Shown: positions 46,305-56,672, numbered from the stretch's first letter. The stretch is 64,000 nucleotides of DNA from Curvularia sp. ZM96 (GCA_022457065.1 JAJGBQ010000001.1:5332001-5396000); one strand, 5' to 3'. The notes: generated by a model from the letters alone, not told the origin. Numbers and translations are program-made.

Positions 46305-47131
46305 TTAAGAGGCAGGAGCAGCACCACGTCCACGTCCGAAGCCACCACGGAACTCAGGCTTGAACTCGCCGGGAGCACCGCCCTCGCCCTTCTCAGCCTG
46401 GTCACGGCGGCGGTACTCGCCACGGTCACCGCCACGTCCACCACGGCCGCCACCACGGCGCTCACGGTCGTCACCGCCGAGCATGCCCCGGGGAGGAGCA
46501 GAGCGCTGCTGCTTGATGTGGGTCTGGGGAACAATCTCGGCGGGGAGGTGGAGCCATTCACGGAGGTAGTCGAGACCCTCGGGGGTGAGGGTGTAGTAGT
46601 AGTACTGCCATGAGAAACGGGTCTTGAGGTATCCGCGGGAGGTCAAAGACTGGCCTGCGAGCTGTTAGGAAACCAGAGCGGGGCCATTATGTAGCCAATG
46701 TTACTAACAAGCTTTCTGTCTCGAGTTAGAAAGCGCATTTCAATGGAAATGGGGAATACGAACGATGACATAAAGGTTCTTGGTGTCAATATCTCCGTGC
46801 TTGGGAAGGTTGAAGTCCTTCTTTGCGACCAGAACGCCCTCTGTGGTGACCGTGTGTCAGCCTATCCTTATAAAGTGCAGCAAAGCCGCAAAAATGTATA
46901 ATTGTGCCATAGCCATGGCTCGGGTGCGCGGAATACTAACCTCGGAAGAGGTACCTGAAGAAGCACTTGTTAGCTATAATGTTCAATTGAATATACAGAA
47001 TCACTGAGGGACAGGAATCAAGTCGGAATATTTCGTGCGAAACTCAGAGCTCGACTGCGCGGGTTCTCAGGGCGGTTGCAAAGGTGGACTAACTCGTGGA
47101 TCGCCTTGCGGTCGGCCTTGGGAATGAGCAT
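46305..47131 (-). CDS. RPS10: 40S ribosomal protein S10 (eS10)
   Basis: Four exons are proposed: 47131-47094, 46954-46941, 46840-46764 and 46661-46305, giving 161 residues. The joined start reads MLIPKADRKAIHEYLFREGVLV, then DFNLPKHGDIDTKNLYVI, QSLTSRGYLKTRFSWQYYYYTLTPEGLDYLREWLHLPAEIVP. This is the plectin/S10 winged-helix domain of the small ribosomal subunit, which sits at the beak. A Gly/Arg-rich tail follows, longer than in yeast (105 residues) but usual for filamentous fungi. Exon 2 is only 14 nt and supplies YLFRE. The third intron is the least certain join: donor gttcgt after ATC with the acceptor at 46661 gives three residues where other S10 proteins have three (KAL/KAM), here read LAG. 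The gene is divergent from SDE2. Confidence 0.92.
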
Positions 47132-47454
47132 CTTGACGGTGTTGCGAGAAGACTCGGGGGATGCTTGGACTGGTTGGTGAGGTCGATGAGTAGAAGTTCG
47201 TGGGACTACGGCATTTCGATGGAAGGGTGCGCGCCTAGTGTAAGCGAGCGCTATGACCACCCGATGCCAAGCCCCGGCCCCGTCTTCAGGTGGCAGTCTG
47301 CTCTTACCACCAACTTTACCTCCACTACATACGCAAACACGCAAATACACACGCACTGTAACGACAGCTGGCTTGTATCTGCTCAGCATTCACAAAATAC
47401 TGCAGTCCGACAACACTGCGACTCACCGTGTCACATCCACGACAAGCCGTCATC
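47132..47454. promoter_or_regulatory. Shared RPS10/SDE2 divergent promoter
   Basis: Only 323 bases separate the two start codons, which face away from each other, so both promoters and both leaders must lie here. No TATA box or named site was confidently read. The shortness suggests coordinated or shared regulation, by inference only. Confidence 0.6.
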
Positions 47455-48270
47455 ATGAGCGCCGCCACCGAGTCTCCCATCACAGTCATCGTCAACAGCA
47501 TCCGGGGGCAGAACATCGCCTTTGCCACCCAGAAGAGTGCAACACTCAGTTCTATTTACGACACACTTTACGAACGTGCGCCATGGATACAAAACTCATC
47601 TTACATCCTCACCACAACCTCGCGCCGCTCGGTCTGCCATGATGAGGCGCCAATTTCATCACTTCTCTCCTCACCAGCCGACACCTTTCTCCCACTGCGC
47701 CTGACTGTACCTTTGTGTGGTGGAAAAGGTGGTTTCGGGTCCATCTTGCGCGCTCAAGGTGGCCGTATGTCATCGCGCAAGAAGAAGCAGGGTGAGACGA
47801 ACGGATCGTCTCGCAACCTCGACGGACGACGCCTGCGCACAGTCACTGAAGCTAAGGCGCTTGCCGAATATCTTGCTATCAAGCCTGAGATGGAGCAGAG
47901 AGAAAAAGACGAACGCCGAAAGAAATTGGAAGACATTGTTGCTAGTACCGAGCGAAAGCAAGAAGAGCTGCAAAACAGCAGAGGTACAGCACGTCTGGAC
48001 GGACGTTGGGTTGAGGATAAGGAGGAGGCAGAGAACAAAACTCGGGAGGCCATCGAGAAGATGCTCATGGCACAAAGGGAGAGCTCAGAAGAGGAAGAAG
48101 AAGCAGTTCAGCCAAAAGCATCCGCATCAAGACCTGTTCAGCAGCGGACGATGTTTGGTTGGGACGATGAGGATGACGAGTTTATGAGCGACAGCGAGGA
48201 AGACGATGATGTCTCTGAAGAGGATGCAAAACCTGCTATCGAGGGCAAAGGAAAAGCCAGGGCTGCTTAA
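47455..48270 (+). CDS. SDE2: SDE2 splicing/genome-stability factor with N-terminal ubiquitin fold
   Basis: A single exon of 271 residues. Residues 1-90 form a ubiquitin-like fold (ITVIVNSIRGQNIAF, TLSSIYDTLYERAPW, LRLTVPLCGG) that ends in the GG-KGG processing site (GG at 89-90, KGG at 91-93). In fission yeast, ubiquitin proteases cut after the GG to release the Lys-starting C-terminal Sde2, which joins spliceosomes and helps remove particular introns. It also has roles in telomeric silencing and genome stability. After the cut come GFGSILRAQGGRMSSRKKK and a charged coiled-coil segment (about 130-215), then an acidic tail with DDEDDEFMSDSEEDDD. The start at 47455 is used because it begins the ubiquitin fold; an in-frame codon at 47428 lies upstream. 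Confidence 0.93.
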   Translation: MSAATESPITVIVNSIRGQNIAFATQKSATLSSIYDTLYERAPWIQNSSYILTTTSRRSVCHDEAPISSLLSSPADTFLPLRLTVPLCGGKGGFGSILRAQGGRMSSRKKKQGETNGSSRNLDGRRLRTVTEAKALAEYLAIKPEMEQREKDERRKKLEDIVASTERKQEELQNSRGTARLDGRWVEDKEEAENKTREAIEKMLMAQRESSEEEEEAVQPKASASRPVQQRTMFGWDDEDDEFMSDSEEDDDVSEEDAKPAIEGKGKARAA

Positions 48271-48869
48271 ACTGCTTTGCAGATTCCCGACACTATTTGA
48301 TGCAATTCGATTCCTACATGTATAACACGGCGTTCAGATTCAACTATGTTTTGTTCATAGATACCCAATACTATACAGTAATTTCAGATGACAGTTACAC
48401 CGTATCCCTTCTGACTTTTGCTCATGGGTATTCTGTATGCGACGGTTCAAGGGCCACGGAATTTGTGCCATGTATCCCTTCTTAGCTACAGATTACTTTT
48501 TTTTGACGGAGTTTGGCCCAACCGGGCCACCATGTCGGTCGTATCCATGACAAAGGCCTTACACGAGTGTTTCTATACTCTCCCCCGCAACTTGTTAAAT
48601 CACAAACACCAAGCGAGATCGCCGACGGGTTTCCAAAGTGTTTCGGCATACAGTCGTCACTACACCAGGTGCTCGGTATTAGCCGACGGATAACCTGCAT
48701 GTCAGAGCGTGGGATGGTACCGGGCTACTGTTATCGGCTCTCCGACCCGCCCCTTGTCCACAACCTGGGGCCTATCAGGCCATGCCATCCCTTCACATGC
48801 CGACTTCCACGGCGACCCGGATTGTGATGTCTTCCTTTACTCTTCCTCTCCCTTCTCATCTACTGCATA
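48271..48869. other. Intergenic, no gene seen
   Basis: A 600-base gap between two plus-strand genes. Overlapping open frames of 60-100 codons on both strands show no domain and read as chance. The last 50 bases are pyrimidine-rich and should be the leader of the next gene. Confidence 0.5.
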
Positions 48870-50431
48870 ATGACACTACTAGCCAGAAGAGTCCCTACTG
48901 TTCTTCGCAATGCATGTAGACGCTACCCCGCTTTAAACACAGCACCGGGTGTAAGTGTGGGGTACAAGCATGCGAGGAGTTTCACCAATTCGCCACGATG
49001 GCAGATCAGGACGAAGGAGATGAACGATGACATGATGAAAGAGTTGAAAATAAACGAAACGAGGCTGATGGATGATATACATCATACCTGCCAATGGGGT
49101 ACAGGCGAGCGGTGGGGCGAGTAAGTGCTCCAAACATTCACGGTTTAGAACAAACTGACGATTACAGAAAGCCAACAGAAACTGGAATGAGCCGGCTTGC
49201 ACTCTCTGATGCTGACAAGGCTGCACGTGACTGGTTTGTCCAGACGACGAAAGAGCTTGGTTGTGAAGTTACAGTGGATCAAATGGGCAATACATTCGCA
49301 GTTCGACCAGGGTTGAGGAATGACAAACCACCAACGTTTGTCGGAAGTCATCTTGACACCCAACCCACGGGTGGAAGATACGATGGGATCCTCGGTGTTA
49401 CTGCTGGTGTCGAAATGTTGAGAGTGCTTGCCGAGAACTGGACCGAGACCGAGTATCCCGTTGGCGTTGTGAACTGGACCAACGAAGAAGGCGCTCGATT
49501 TCCAATGTCTATGGTTTCGAGTGGTGTATGGGCAGGATCTATACCACTGGAGACTGCGCACAACCTCCGTGAAGTGCACCCAGGAAAGGCGACCATGAAA
49601 TCCGAACTTGAACGTATCGGTTACCTAGGGAATACGCCAGCTAGTTACGAGGCGATGCCTATGGCCGCGCATTTCGAGCTGCATATTGAACAGGGGCCAC
49701 TGCTAGAAATGACAAACAAAAAGATTGGGGTAGTCACGTCGGTGCAGGCATACAAATGGTTCACAATCAAAGTCAATGGACGAGACACACACACCGGAAC
49801 TACTGATCTCAAATCGCGAGCGGACGCCTTGCTGACATCAAGTAAGATGATACTGCACTCTCATCGTCTTGCCACTGCGAACTCCGCACTAGCATCGACC
49901 GGTATATTGAACCTGAAGCCTGGATCTACGAACACAGTCCCAGGAGAAGTCACTTTCAGTCTAGATATTCGTGCTCCACAAGACGAAACGGTTGAGAAGA
50001 TGAAGGAATTGATTCTTCGCGACTTTCCAAAGATTGCGGCAGGTGAGGATGTTGATGGCTCCAACTACGGCTGTACATCTGCTCTGCCGCTCACCGTAGA
50101 GATTGTCGAGGACTTTGACAGCCCTGCAACAAAGTTTCACATGGATTGTATCACATCTGTGCGCCAATCTGCGAACAGCATTGTCGGTTCCAATCTCACA
50201 ATGGAGATGACATCTGGCGCTGGGCATGACAGTGTATATGCAAGTAAACGCTGCCCTACGAGCATGATTTTCGTTTCGTGCAGAGAAGGCGTGAGCCACA
50301 ACCCTCGAGAATTCTGCAAGGAGGAAGACTGCGCTTTGGGCGCACAGGTCTTGCTTCAAAGTGTTGTTAGGTTTGACCGCATGAGAGATGAGAGAAGGGT
50401 GTCTTGGAAACAAGAGCCGTACACTTTGTAA
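48870..50431 (+). CDS. M20-family amidohydrolase (N-carbamoyl-amino-acid hydrolase / beta-ureidopropionase type)
   Basis: Two exons (48870-49120 and 49168-50431) give 504 residues. The fold is that of the M20 metallopeptidase group, hydantoinase/carbamoylase branch, which hydrolyses N-carbamoyl amino acids or ureido compounds. Conserved metal-site segments are FVGSHLDTQPTGGRYDGILGV (His and Asp ligands), NWTNEEGARFP (Glu pair) and HFELHIEQGPLLE. DTHTGT in the lid domain and GAGHDSVYASKRCPTSMIF near the C-terminus complete the set. The first 45 residues are Arg/Ala/Ser-rich with few acidic residues, like a mitochondrial presequence, before the core starts at MNDDMMKELKINETRL. The role could be in pyrimidine, ureide or amino-acid nitrogen recovery; the precise substrate is not readable. 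Confidence 0.9.
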
Positions 50432-51393
50432 AGTAAAGTGGTTGACAGGCACGAGTCTAGACTGTACCATATCCATTTGACATTTGGTTGGTGAACTTTA
50501 CTTTTTGGTCACTCCATTTGCCAATACCTTTTGTTTACCTGCTTTATACAATTTGGGTAATATTTGTCCATACATTCTTCGCCGCTCTGTATTCAAAAGT
50601 TCAATGGTACTACACCATGGCTATAGTGCATTAGGGGCGGACAATCATGAAACAAGCCACGTTGCAAAAAACTGGTGTGTGTGTGGTAGAAGTATTGAGG
50701 GTCGTAGAAGTATAGATACCTGTGCCTATGCGCCAAGTCTCAAGTGTTGGGGGCTGGGGTTAGGGTTTGATGGTGTTTGCCCTTACAGCTCCCTCAAAAC
50801 ACTACACTTTTGGGGACGAAACTTCGGAAACAGTAGTCCAGACCTTTCCATGAGATCCCTGTCCCACATAATAAAAAGTGCAGTCCAGGATGTACATGGT
50901 GAGCCATAAGACTGGGGGCCTCAAAAGACGAACGTAAGACTTAACCAAGGCGCTTGCTAAGCTGTACATGGATGCGCGAGGACCCTTCGTACGGGTCCTC
51001 CTGCATCCCAATTGCTCGTTTATTTTAGACCCATCGGCTATCACAACCGTGTACAGACGCTCGGAAGAAACCAGGAAAAGGCAAGCTTCGCGGTTTTATC
51101 CGAGACCGCTGACTAGGCCTAGGTCGCCAGAAATCCTTCACCAGGCAAAATTCAGCCCATTCATGCGTCGTGCTGCAAGAGTGTCACGGATACAAAAGGT
51201 TTATTGGTGGCGGTGGACTAGACCATTACAGCCCAACCATGTGCTTGCTTGCAGTAAGGCTGAAGCGCCAGTTCAGCTCATGACCAGGGGTAGCGCAAAG
51301 CAGGCACAGTACCAGTAGGCACTGCCCCCCTCATCCAAAGATCATATAGAATTCATGGCAGTTAGGTATTGCACATGTCCATTAGCCATCGCA
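50432..51393. other. Intergenic with a strong hairpin
   Basis: A gap of 962 bases with no supported gene. It contains an 8-bp perfect stem with a 7-base loop at 50978-51000. Open frames 50484-50909 and 50968-51318 on the plus strand show no domain and were left out. The end of the gap should hold the promoter of the membrane protein that follows. Confidence 0.45.
50978..51000. repeat. Perfect 8-bp inverted repeat (hairpin)
   Basis: The arms GAGGACCC (50978-50985) and GGGTCCTC (50993-51000) are perfect complements around the loop TTCGTAC. It lies in the gap between the amidohydrolase and the single-pass membrane protein. It may be a transcript 3'-end structure or an operator-like site. Confidence 0.6.
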
Positions 51394-52488
51394 ATGTCAT
51401 CAAGATTTCCCATCTTCTTATTGCTCTTAACAGTGCTGGCTACTGCAAAAGATATTCCACGAATGCCCGAAGTGACACTTGCATCACCCACAGTTCCATC
51501 GACGAGTGTCATTACTCCTGCTCCCTATGCAAACGGCGATATTTTCAAAAGAATCATAGCCACATGTGGGTTTGTTCGTGGCGACTCGGGTACGCACAGT
51601 CCTCATACACCTGCCTCTAGCAATCCATCACTTACATCTGTAATAGCGTCGCCCGTGACTTGTGGAGCTGGTTACAACTGCGTTACCACTATGAATACTG
51701 CGCTTGGTTTTGCGTGCTGTAACAACATTGAGTGTTCCAACAATTGGGGTGCATGCCGTCCATACGGTCAAACAGACTGTATGGGCTACGATCTCGATGA
51801 GGGAGCCTGCTCATCGATTCTTGGTTCGATACTCCAATGGTCAGTATTCATATCATTTTGGATACTCTTGTAGTTACTTAGAGATATTAGCTCTCAAGAA
51901 GCGCCCTACTGTTATCAATATGCGCTTAGCACAGGCCGGGGAGCGGGAAATACCTACTATTCGTTGGCGTGCGGAACTACCTCAGACGATGTTCTCATGC
52001 TAGCGACAGCAACAAACGCAGAAAAACAGACAGCAGCTGCCAACCCGGACGCGGGAAACGATGTCTCAGAGGCAATTCCCGGCTTTCCGTCCCTCCCCGG
52101 CGTCTCATCTCCAACAGGTACAACCAAACAGCCTAGCGATTCCTTACCGACTGGCTCAAATGGAAGCACCTTGAGCACGAAGTGGATTGTCATAATCTCC
52201 CTGATTGGGGCAGCCGTGCTTGCTTTGGGTGTGGGAGTCGGATACTGCTGTTGGCGAACGATTAGGAGAAGAAACATGAACCACATTGATCCGTCCAAAA
52301 TACGTCAGGCGAACTACCAGCAAACTGAGCCCAGTGTTGCTGGACCTGGATCTATCATAGCTGGATGGAATCAGAATACGCCTCTTGGCGCAAACCCCAA
52401 TGTGGCTCCATCCGTACCTGGTGATGACTATGGTGGGCGGAGCGTGAATGGAGCACCACTGAGGCATATGCCAATTGTTCGCGAGTAG
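51394..52488 (+). CDS. Secreted-type Cys-rich single-pass membrane protein
   Basis: Two exons (51394-51839 and 51891-52488) give 347 residues. The N-terminus MSSRFPIFLLLLTVLATAKD is a clear signal peptide. The ectodomain has a Cys-rich module (about residues 80-185) with CGAGYNCVTT, ACCNNIECSNNWGAC, DCMGYDLDEGACSS and, after the intron, CSQEAPYCYQYALSTG. A Ser/Thr/Pro/Gly-rich stalk follows, then one membrane helix (WIVIISLIGAAVLALGVGVGYCCW) and a cytosolic tail starting with a basic stop-transfer (RTIRRRNM). The layout resembles fungal surface sensors or adhesin-like proteins (signal, Cys module, Ser/Thr stalk, one helix, short tail), but no named family is recognised. The start at 51394 is chosen because the upstream in-frame Met at 51355 would spoil the signal peptide. 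Confidence 0.82.
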
Positions 52489-52657
52489 AATTGAGTTTTA
52501 TTGAGGATCTTTCATATGAGAGTTAAGTCCAGTCATGAGCGATGTATACTATACCATTTTTCGTTTCTCACTTGGCACGAGGAGGTAGAGAATAGAGAGC
52601 TGCACCATGTATAATGTATTTCAAAGACAAACTACGAACATTCATTATAGTCAACGA
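52489..52657. other. Convergent 3' ends
   Basis: The membrane protein gene (plus) and the patatin gene (minus) end towards each other across 169 bases. Nothing else is seen. Confidence 0.6.
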
Positions 52658-54473
52658 TCACACTGTCGCTAGCCACTTCTCTCTTGTTGCATTTAGCCTT
52701 TTTACTTGATCTGACTTGAACGCCACCGTCCAGTGCTTCCTGTTCTCTATCAAGCCAGGAAAGTCGCACTTGACGTTCTCATCTCCACCGCGTGACAGCC
52801 CAATCTCGTTTACGAAATTCCATTCTCGGTTACAGAGTTGACGGCATTGACACGGGACCCACTTTGCGAAGCGCTTCAGTTTCTCCCGCTCGTCCTCATC
52901 AACTTTCTTCGGTGACAACTCGAGTTTCTTTTCGATGTGGAGCATGTACAGCACAGCCATGACGAATGGTTTGCGATGGATGGTTTTCCTTGGATCTCGC
53001 TTGTCGCGGAGAAGGCGTGACCAAGCCTCTGCAACCTGGCTCCGGGTAGGGGATCGTTCGGTTCCAAATTGTTGACAAAATGACTCAACTTTGAAGAGAC
53101 GTTAGTAAACCGAGAAACAAATCAGTGCAGAGGAGAGGGTTCTACACACATGTCACTTTCCCGCTTTCGGGATTGCAGTCGTGAAATATCCTTTCGTATT
53201 TACAGTAGGATTCGAGCGTAAGATATTGCCAGTATGATTGGGCATCTGCTTTGATGTACTTGGGTCCTTTGTATAGCGAATAGAATTCCTTCGTCGGGGT
53301 GGATCTCAAATGTGATGCGGAGGAAGAGGACTGCTCTAGCAAAGCATAAAAGTCAGCATTGAAACTACGGACCAGACGCTATGGACATGACTCTCAAGTA
53401 AAATCATTGACGGCAGTAAGGGTCAACACACTTTGCTCATTTCCTGTGGCATCCACGCATCGTTTTATCATCCTCTTAACTTCCGGATCGTTGCCATATG
53501 TATCAGTGCGAGACGCAATGATGTCCTTCTTACTCGCCTCATCTAGAAGTACCACGGCAATATCAGTGGGGTTGAAGCGAAAGTATCCATCGCGTTCTGC
53601 TAGTTCCAGATGCGTTTCATAAAACGTGTCAGCAGTTCTCTGGGTCTCAGAGGCAATCCTGACAATGCTTTTTGCTACGTCCGTGACACTTTTACCAAAA
53701 TCCTGAAGTGCTGGCTTTCCTGTACCAATCGAGATAAGGACTCGGATTTGGTCGTCAATCTGAGTTCCAGGCTTGCGGAATTGCAATTTTGCCTCGACAT
53801 AGAGTTCCTCGACGGGATTATTGTAGCCGAGGCCTGCGTCGAGAAAGCAACGCGGCTCTCCATCATGGATGATTTCCATAGGTGCGAAGAAGGATGTCGC
53901 GGCCGAAGTTGCACGCGCAACCTCCCAGATTCGGACCTCGTTGTAAAAGTCAGACTGTTCGCCGTCCTTTTTGTAATCGGTAAAACGAATCGGTGTTGCG
54001 CTTTCTGCCGTAAGAGCAATCACGACGCTGGGGGCTAGTTAGCAAGTTGAGTGTCGACATTCAGGATGTCCTTACGTCTTGCAGGCTGACTCCTTTGCTC
54101 CCCGGAAACGGTCATCTGACGTCTTCCCAGCACCTCTGATTACCTCCTTGATGGCCTGTTCTAACTTCTCGGTCTTGTATCGCGGCTTGACCTTGCCGTT
54201 GCGCACTTTGAAAGGAAGCGCCCTCTTATACTTTTGATCAAAAACCACATCCATCAGGCGAATGTAAGCTGCGATGCACTGGTCAACTGTCATTTCAAGC
54301 CGCCCTAGCATGATGGCAATCAAGCCTCCCGTGCTTGTGCCGCATATCATGTCGAAATAATCACACGGCTTTGGGCTTCCGACATAGGATAGTAGCCTCC
54401 TCAACATGTATAGCGAAGCTAAACCACGTACGCCTCCTCCATCTAGGCTGAGAAGTCGAAGATCCCTAGACAT
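52658..54473 (-). CDS. Patatin-like phospholipase with an unrecognised C-terminal region
   Basis: Four exons (54473-54076, 54027-53432, 53335-53150, 53088-52658) close to 536 residues. The N-terminal 320 residues are a patatin-like acyl hydrolase: the oxyanion motif DGGGVRG (11-17), the nucleophile elbow GTSTGG with Ser47, and FLDAGLGYNNP bearing the catalytic Asp. Such enzymes cleave acyl chains from membrane lipids. No signal peptide is present, so it is cytosolic. The third exon join is the weakest: the donor gtgtgt at 53431 with the acceptor before 53335 avoids a stop at 53394. If it is not used, the protein would end soon after the patatin domain. The C-terminal 200 residues are unrecognised, with a Cys cluster CQCRQLC near the end. 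The next gene on this strand, upstream, encodes a deoxyribosyltransferase-like protein. Confidence 0.85.
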
Positions 54474-54959
54474 TTTTGTTGGGTAGACTGGTGCTGCAGG
54501 TGTGAGTGGTATTTGGGATCGAAATAGGTGTGCGATAATACGATAATTAGAAATAGGAGAATAGAGGCTGGCTCAACCAAAATCAATAAGTGTTACTTAG
54601 TGAGGCATCAACAGCCTTGAGGAGCGCTTCCAGAAATACCATGCGCCAATGGTTAATTGATATTTTATCACATGCAGCCTTCAGCACAGCCTGGAGTTCG
54701 AGACTCAGCTCACGGCAGGTTGTGGAAAATGCGGTTAGCCTTCAAAGCCTATGGTATGACAGTTCCCCGTACTAGATTGCATGTGGCTGGTCGCAACACA
54801 AGGGGCAGTGTTGGGGCATTGCTTGGCAGCTGAACGATGAAGAATTACAGGGTCTAATAGATTCAGCCTTGCGAGGGGTGCGAAAAAGCAGGTTTGCCTT
54901 TTGCTGCCGCAGAGCAAGCTTCCGGGGATAGCATAAGGCGTTCCAGGAGACCTCGCTGC
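54474..54959. other. Intergenic between patatin and deoxyribosyltransferase-like genes
   Basis: The gap of 486 bases between two minus-strand genes has no supported coding region. It should hold the 3' end of the upstream gene and the patatin promoter. Confidence 0.5.
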
Positions 54960-55460
54960 CTAGCCTTCGAGCTTAGCCAGCAGCCTTGTCCTGACATTCT
55001 TTCCCAATTCTTCCAATGTTTCGTACATGTCAATTCCGTACCTTTGGCAAACCACCTGTACATTTCCTCTCTTCCAGAATCCTTGTGGGCAATATACTAC
55101 GGCCTTTCCTGTGCCGGCATAAAGCCCCAGTTCCAGCAACGTAATCGGCTGTAACACTCCAGGGTCGTTTGCAAAGTAGAAGACGATTATGTCTGCTATG
55201 CGCGCGTGATCCATCTCCCATTCAACTTGATCCTTGAACGGTGGAAATGAGATGTCTTCGATCCAACTGCTGTCCCAGTCATCACGACGTGGGTTTAAAA
55301 TAGCGATAGGGAGGTCGGATAGCGAAACCGTGAGATAGCCTTGCCAGTCTTTGGCCGGGTCAGACTGAATGGCGCCATAGAGAATAACAGATGGTCTGTC
55401 TATTTCTTTCCTGAGAGGGGGTTTGTGCACAATGGCTTTGATTGGAGTAGATTCTGACAT
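54960..55460 (-). CDS. Nucleoside 2-deoxyribosyltransferase-like protein
   Basis: A single-exon frame of 166 residues that matches the compact Nuc_deoxyri_tr2 group (PF15891). The conserved features are VILYGAIQ near residue 25, DWQGYL, LPIAILNPRRDDWDSSW (about 49-65), QVEWEMDHARIADIIVFYF and LLELGLYAGTGK, where the Glu is the expected nucleophile. GFWKRGNVQVVCQRYGI follows near the C-terminus. Classical members swap bases on deoxyribonucleosides; the wider fold also includes enzymes that split NAD-type or nucleotide N-glycosidic bonds. The start is MSESTPIKAI at 55460, with the fold beginning about 22 residues later. There is no signal or membrane segment, so the protein should be cytosolic. 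The next gene on the same strand is the patatin. It is complete and without stops. Confidence 0.88.
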   Translation of the reverse strand: MSESTPIKAIVHKPPLRKEIDRPSVILYGAIQSDPAKDWQGYLTVSLSDLPIAILNPRRDDWDSSWIEDISFPPFKDQVEWEMDHARIADIIVFYFANDPGVLQPITLLELGLYAGTGKAVVYCPQGFWKRGNVQVVCQRYGIDMYETLEELGKNVRTRLLAKLEG

Positions 55461-56672
55461 GTTTCGGAAGTGTCGATGTTTAGGGAGAGGTTAGTGGAAG
55501 CCTTGCCTACTACCCCGCTATCTTCGTCTAATTAAGGGTAGGTATTAATTATGTTACTAAGTACCAAGCGGGTTTGTGTAAGCACAGACCTCGTACATCA
55601 AGCTCAGCCTTGCTTGTCCACCTACAGCTTCATCATGATAAAGTTTTTGACCAGGACTCGTCTCTTATCGCAAAACATTTGAGAAATTCTCTGCATCTTT
55701 AAAGCCGCCGCCTGACATCGGCGTTATTTTATAGGTACCCAACAGGTTTCTCATTTTACAAGTAGGTATTTGAAAGACACTTCCAATGAGTGATCCTCTG
55801 TTGGAGGCCTTTAACAATCTCTCGGTATAAGCGATAGACATGAGGCTCGTCTTGTTTCCATATGTTCGAGCATGCTGAGTTGGCTTCCTAAAATACCCAC
55901 CTGATAGAGTCGCTCGTGTCCATGGAAATCTATGACAACGTTCGCTTTCTGCATCGTTCTCCATGTCTTTTATGTCGGCATCACCTCGTCGTGAAGATCA
56001 GGGAATCTAGAGGAGAGTTCAAGGGCGCAGGCTTGGGGTTATTCGGCTCTGTCAAGACCTCCTCCTTTGTGGCACGCTATATCCTACGGAGAATGACAGG
56101 GTCAGATGGCAATAATATCGAAACCCCTACGGAAAGAGTCTATCGTACATCATGCTTTCTGCCTCACCGGAAAAAGCCCGGAGGACGATCTCTCTTGAAC
56201 AAGTTAAGAGAGTCGAGTCTGCAGCAATACCCAAAGCTACTTTGTAAATTTTCAGCTCTGGCTACGACGATCATTGAATTTTGGGCAATTATGAGTGAAG
56301 ATCAGCGGACGAACGATGGTCACACCCGGTTGTCCGTGTTTGCCGAGTCTGGCAAAAGCGAGATGGAGCAGATCATGTCTTAGGTAACGTTCGGTGGATT
56401 ATCGGAGTTTTACTACAAGGCCGCTGCAATTTGCTTGTACGCATGTGACAAATACTGAAATCAGTACACATTCGACCATCCACTCAAAGCCATGAGACCA
56501 GAGAAGGGTGCTGGATGGTACTGTTGGTACGATGAGTAATTTGTAATAGAATAAATTGAAATAACATATGTCTTTGATTGTCAAATGATCATAAATGCAC
56601 GTAATCGAGTTGCTGTTTGTTATTCCTATACAGGATACTGCGAGCATCATGTAAACCCCTAAATCGAACCTC
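55461..56672. other. Intergenic, no supported gene
   Basis: About 1.2 kb. A plus-strand frame (55916-56383, 155 codons) and a minus-strand frame (55665-55964) are open but show no recognisable domain or splice partner, so neither is annotated as a gene. A short unrecognised gene on the plus strand cannot be excluded. Confidence 0.4.

Noticed and set aside
53142..53342. A separate small gene downstream of the patatin domain
   Set aside because: The frame has no ATG of its own, and with flanking splice sites it joins in frame to the patatin exons before it and the exon after it, closing to a whole number of codons.
55916..56383. A 155-codon plus-strand frame
   Set aside because: Possible small gene, but there is no homology signal, no clear start context and no partner exon; left unannotated for lack of support.
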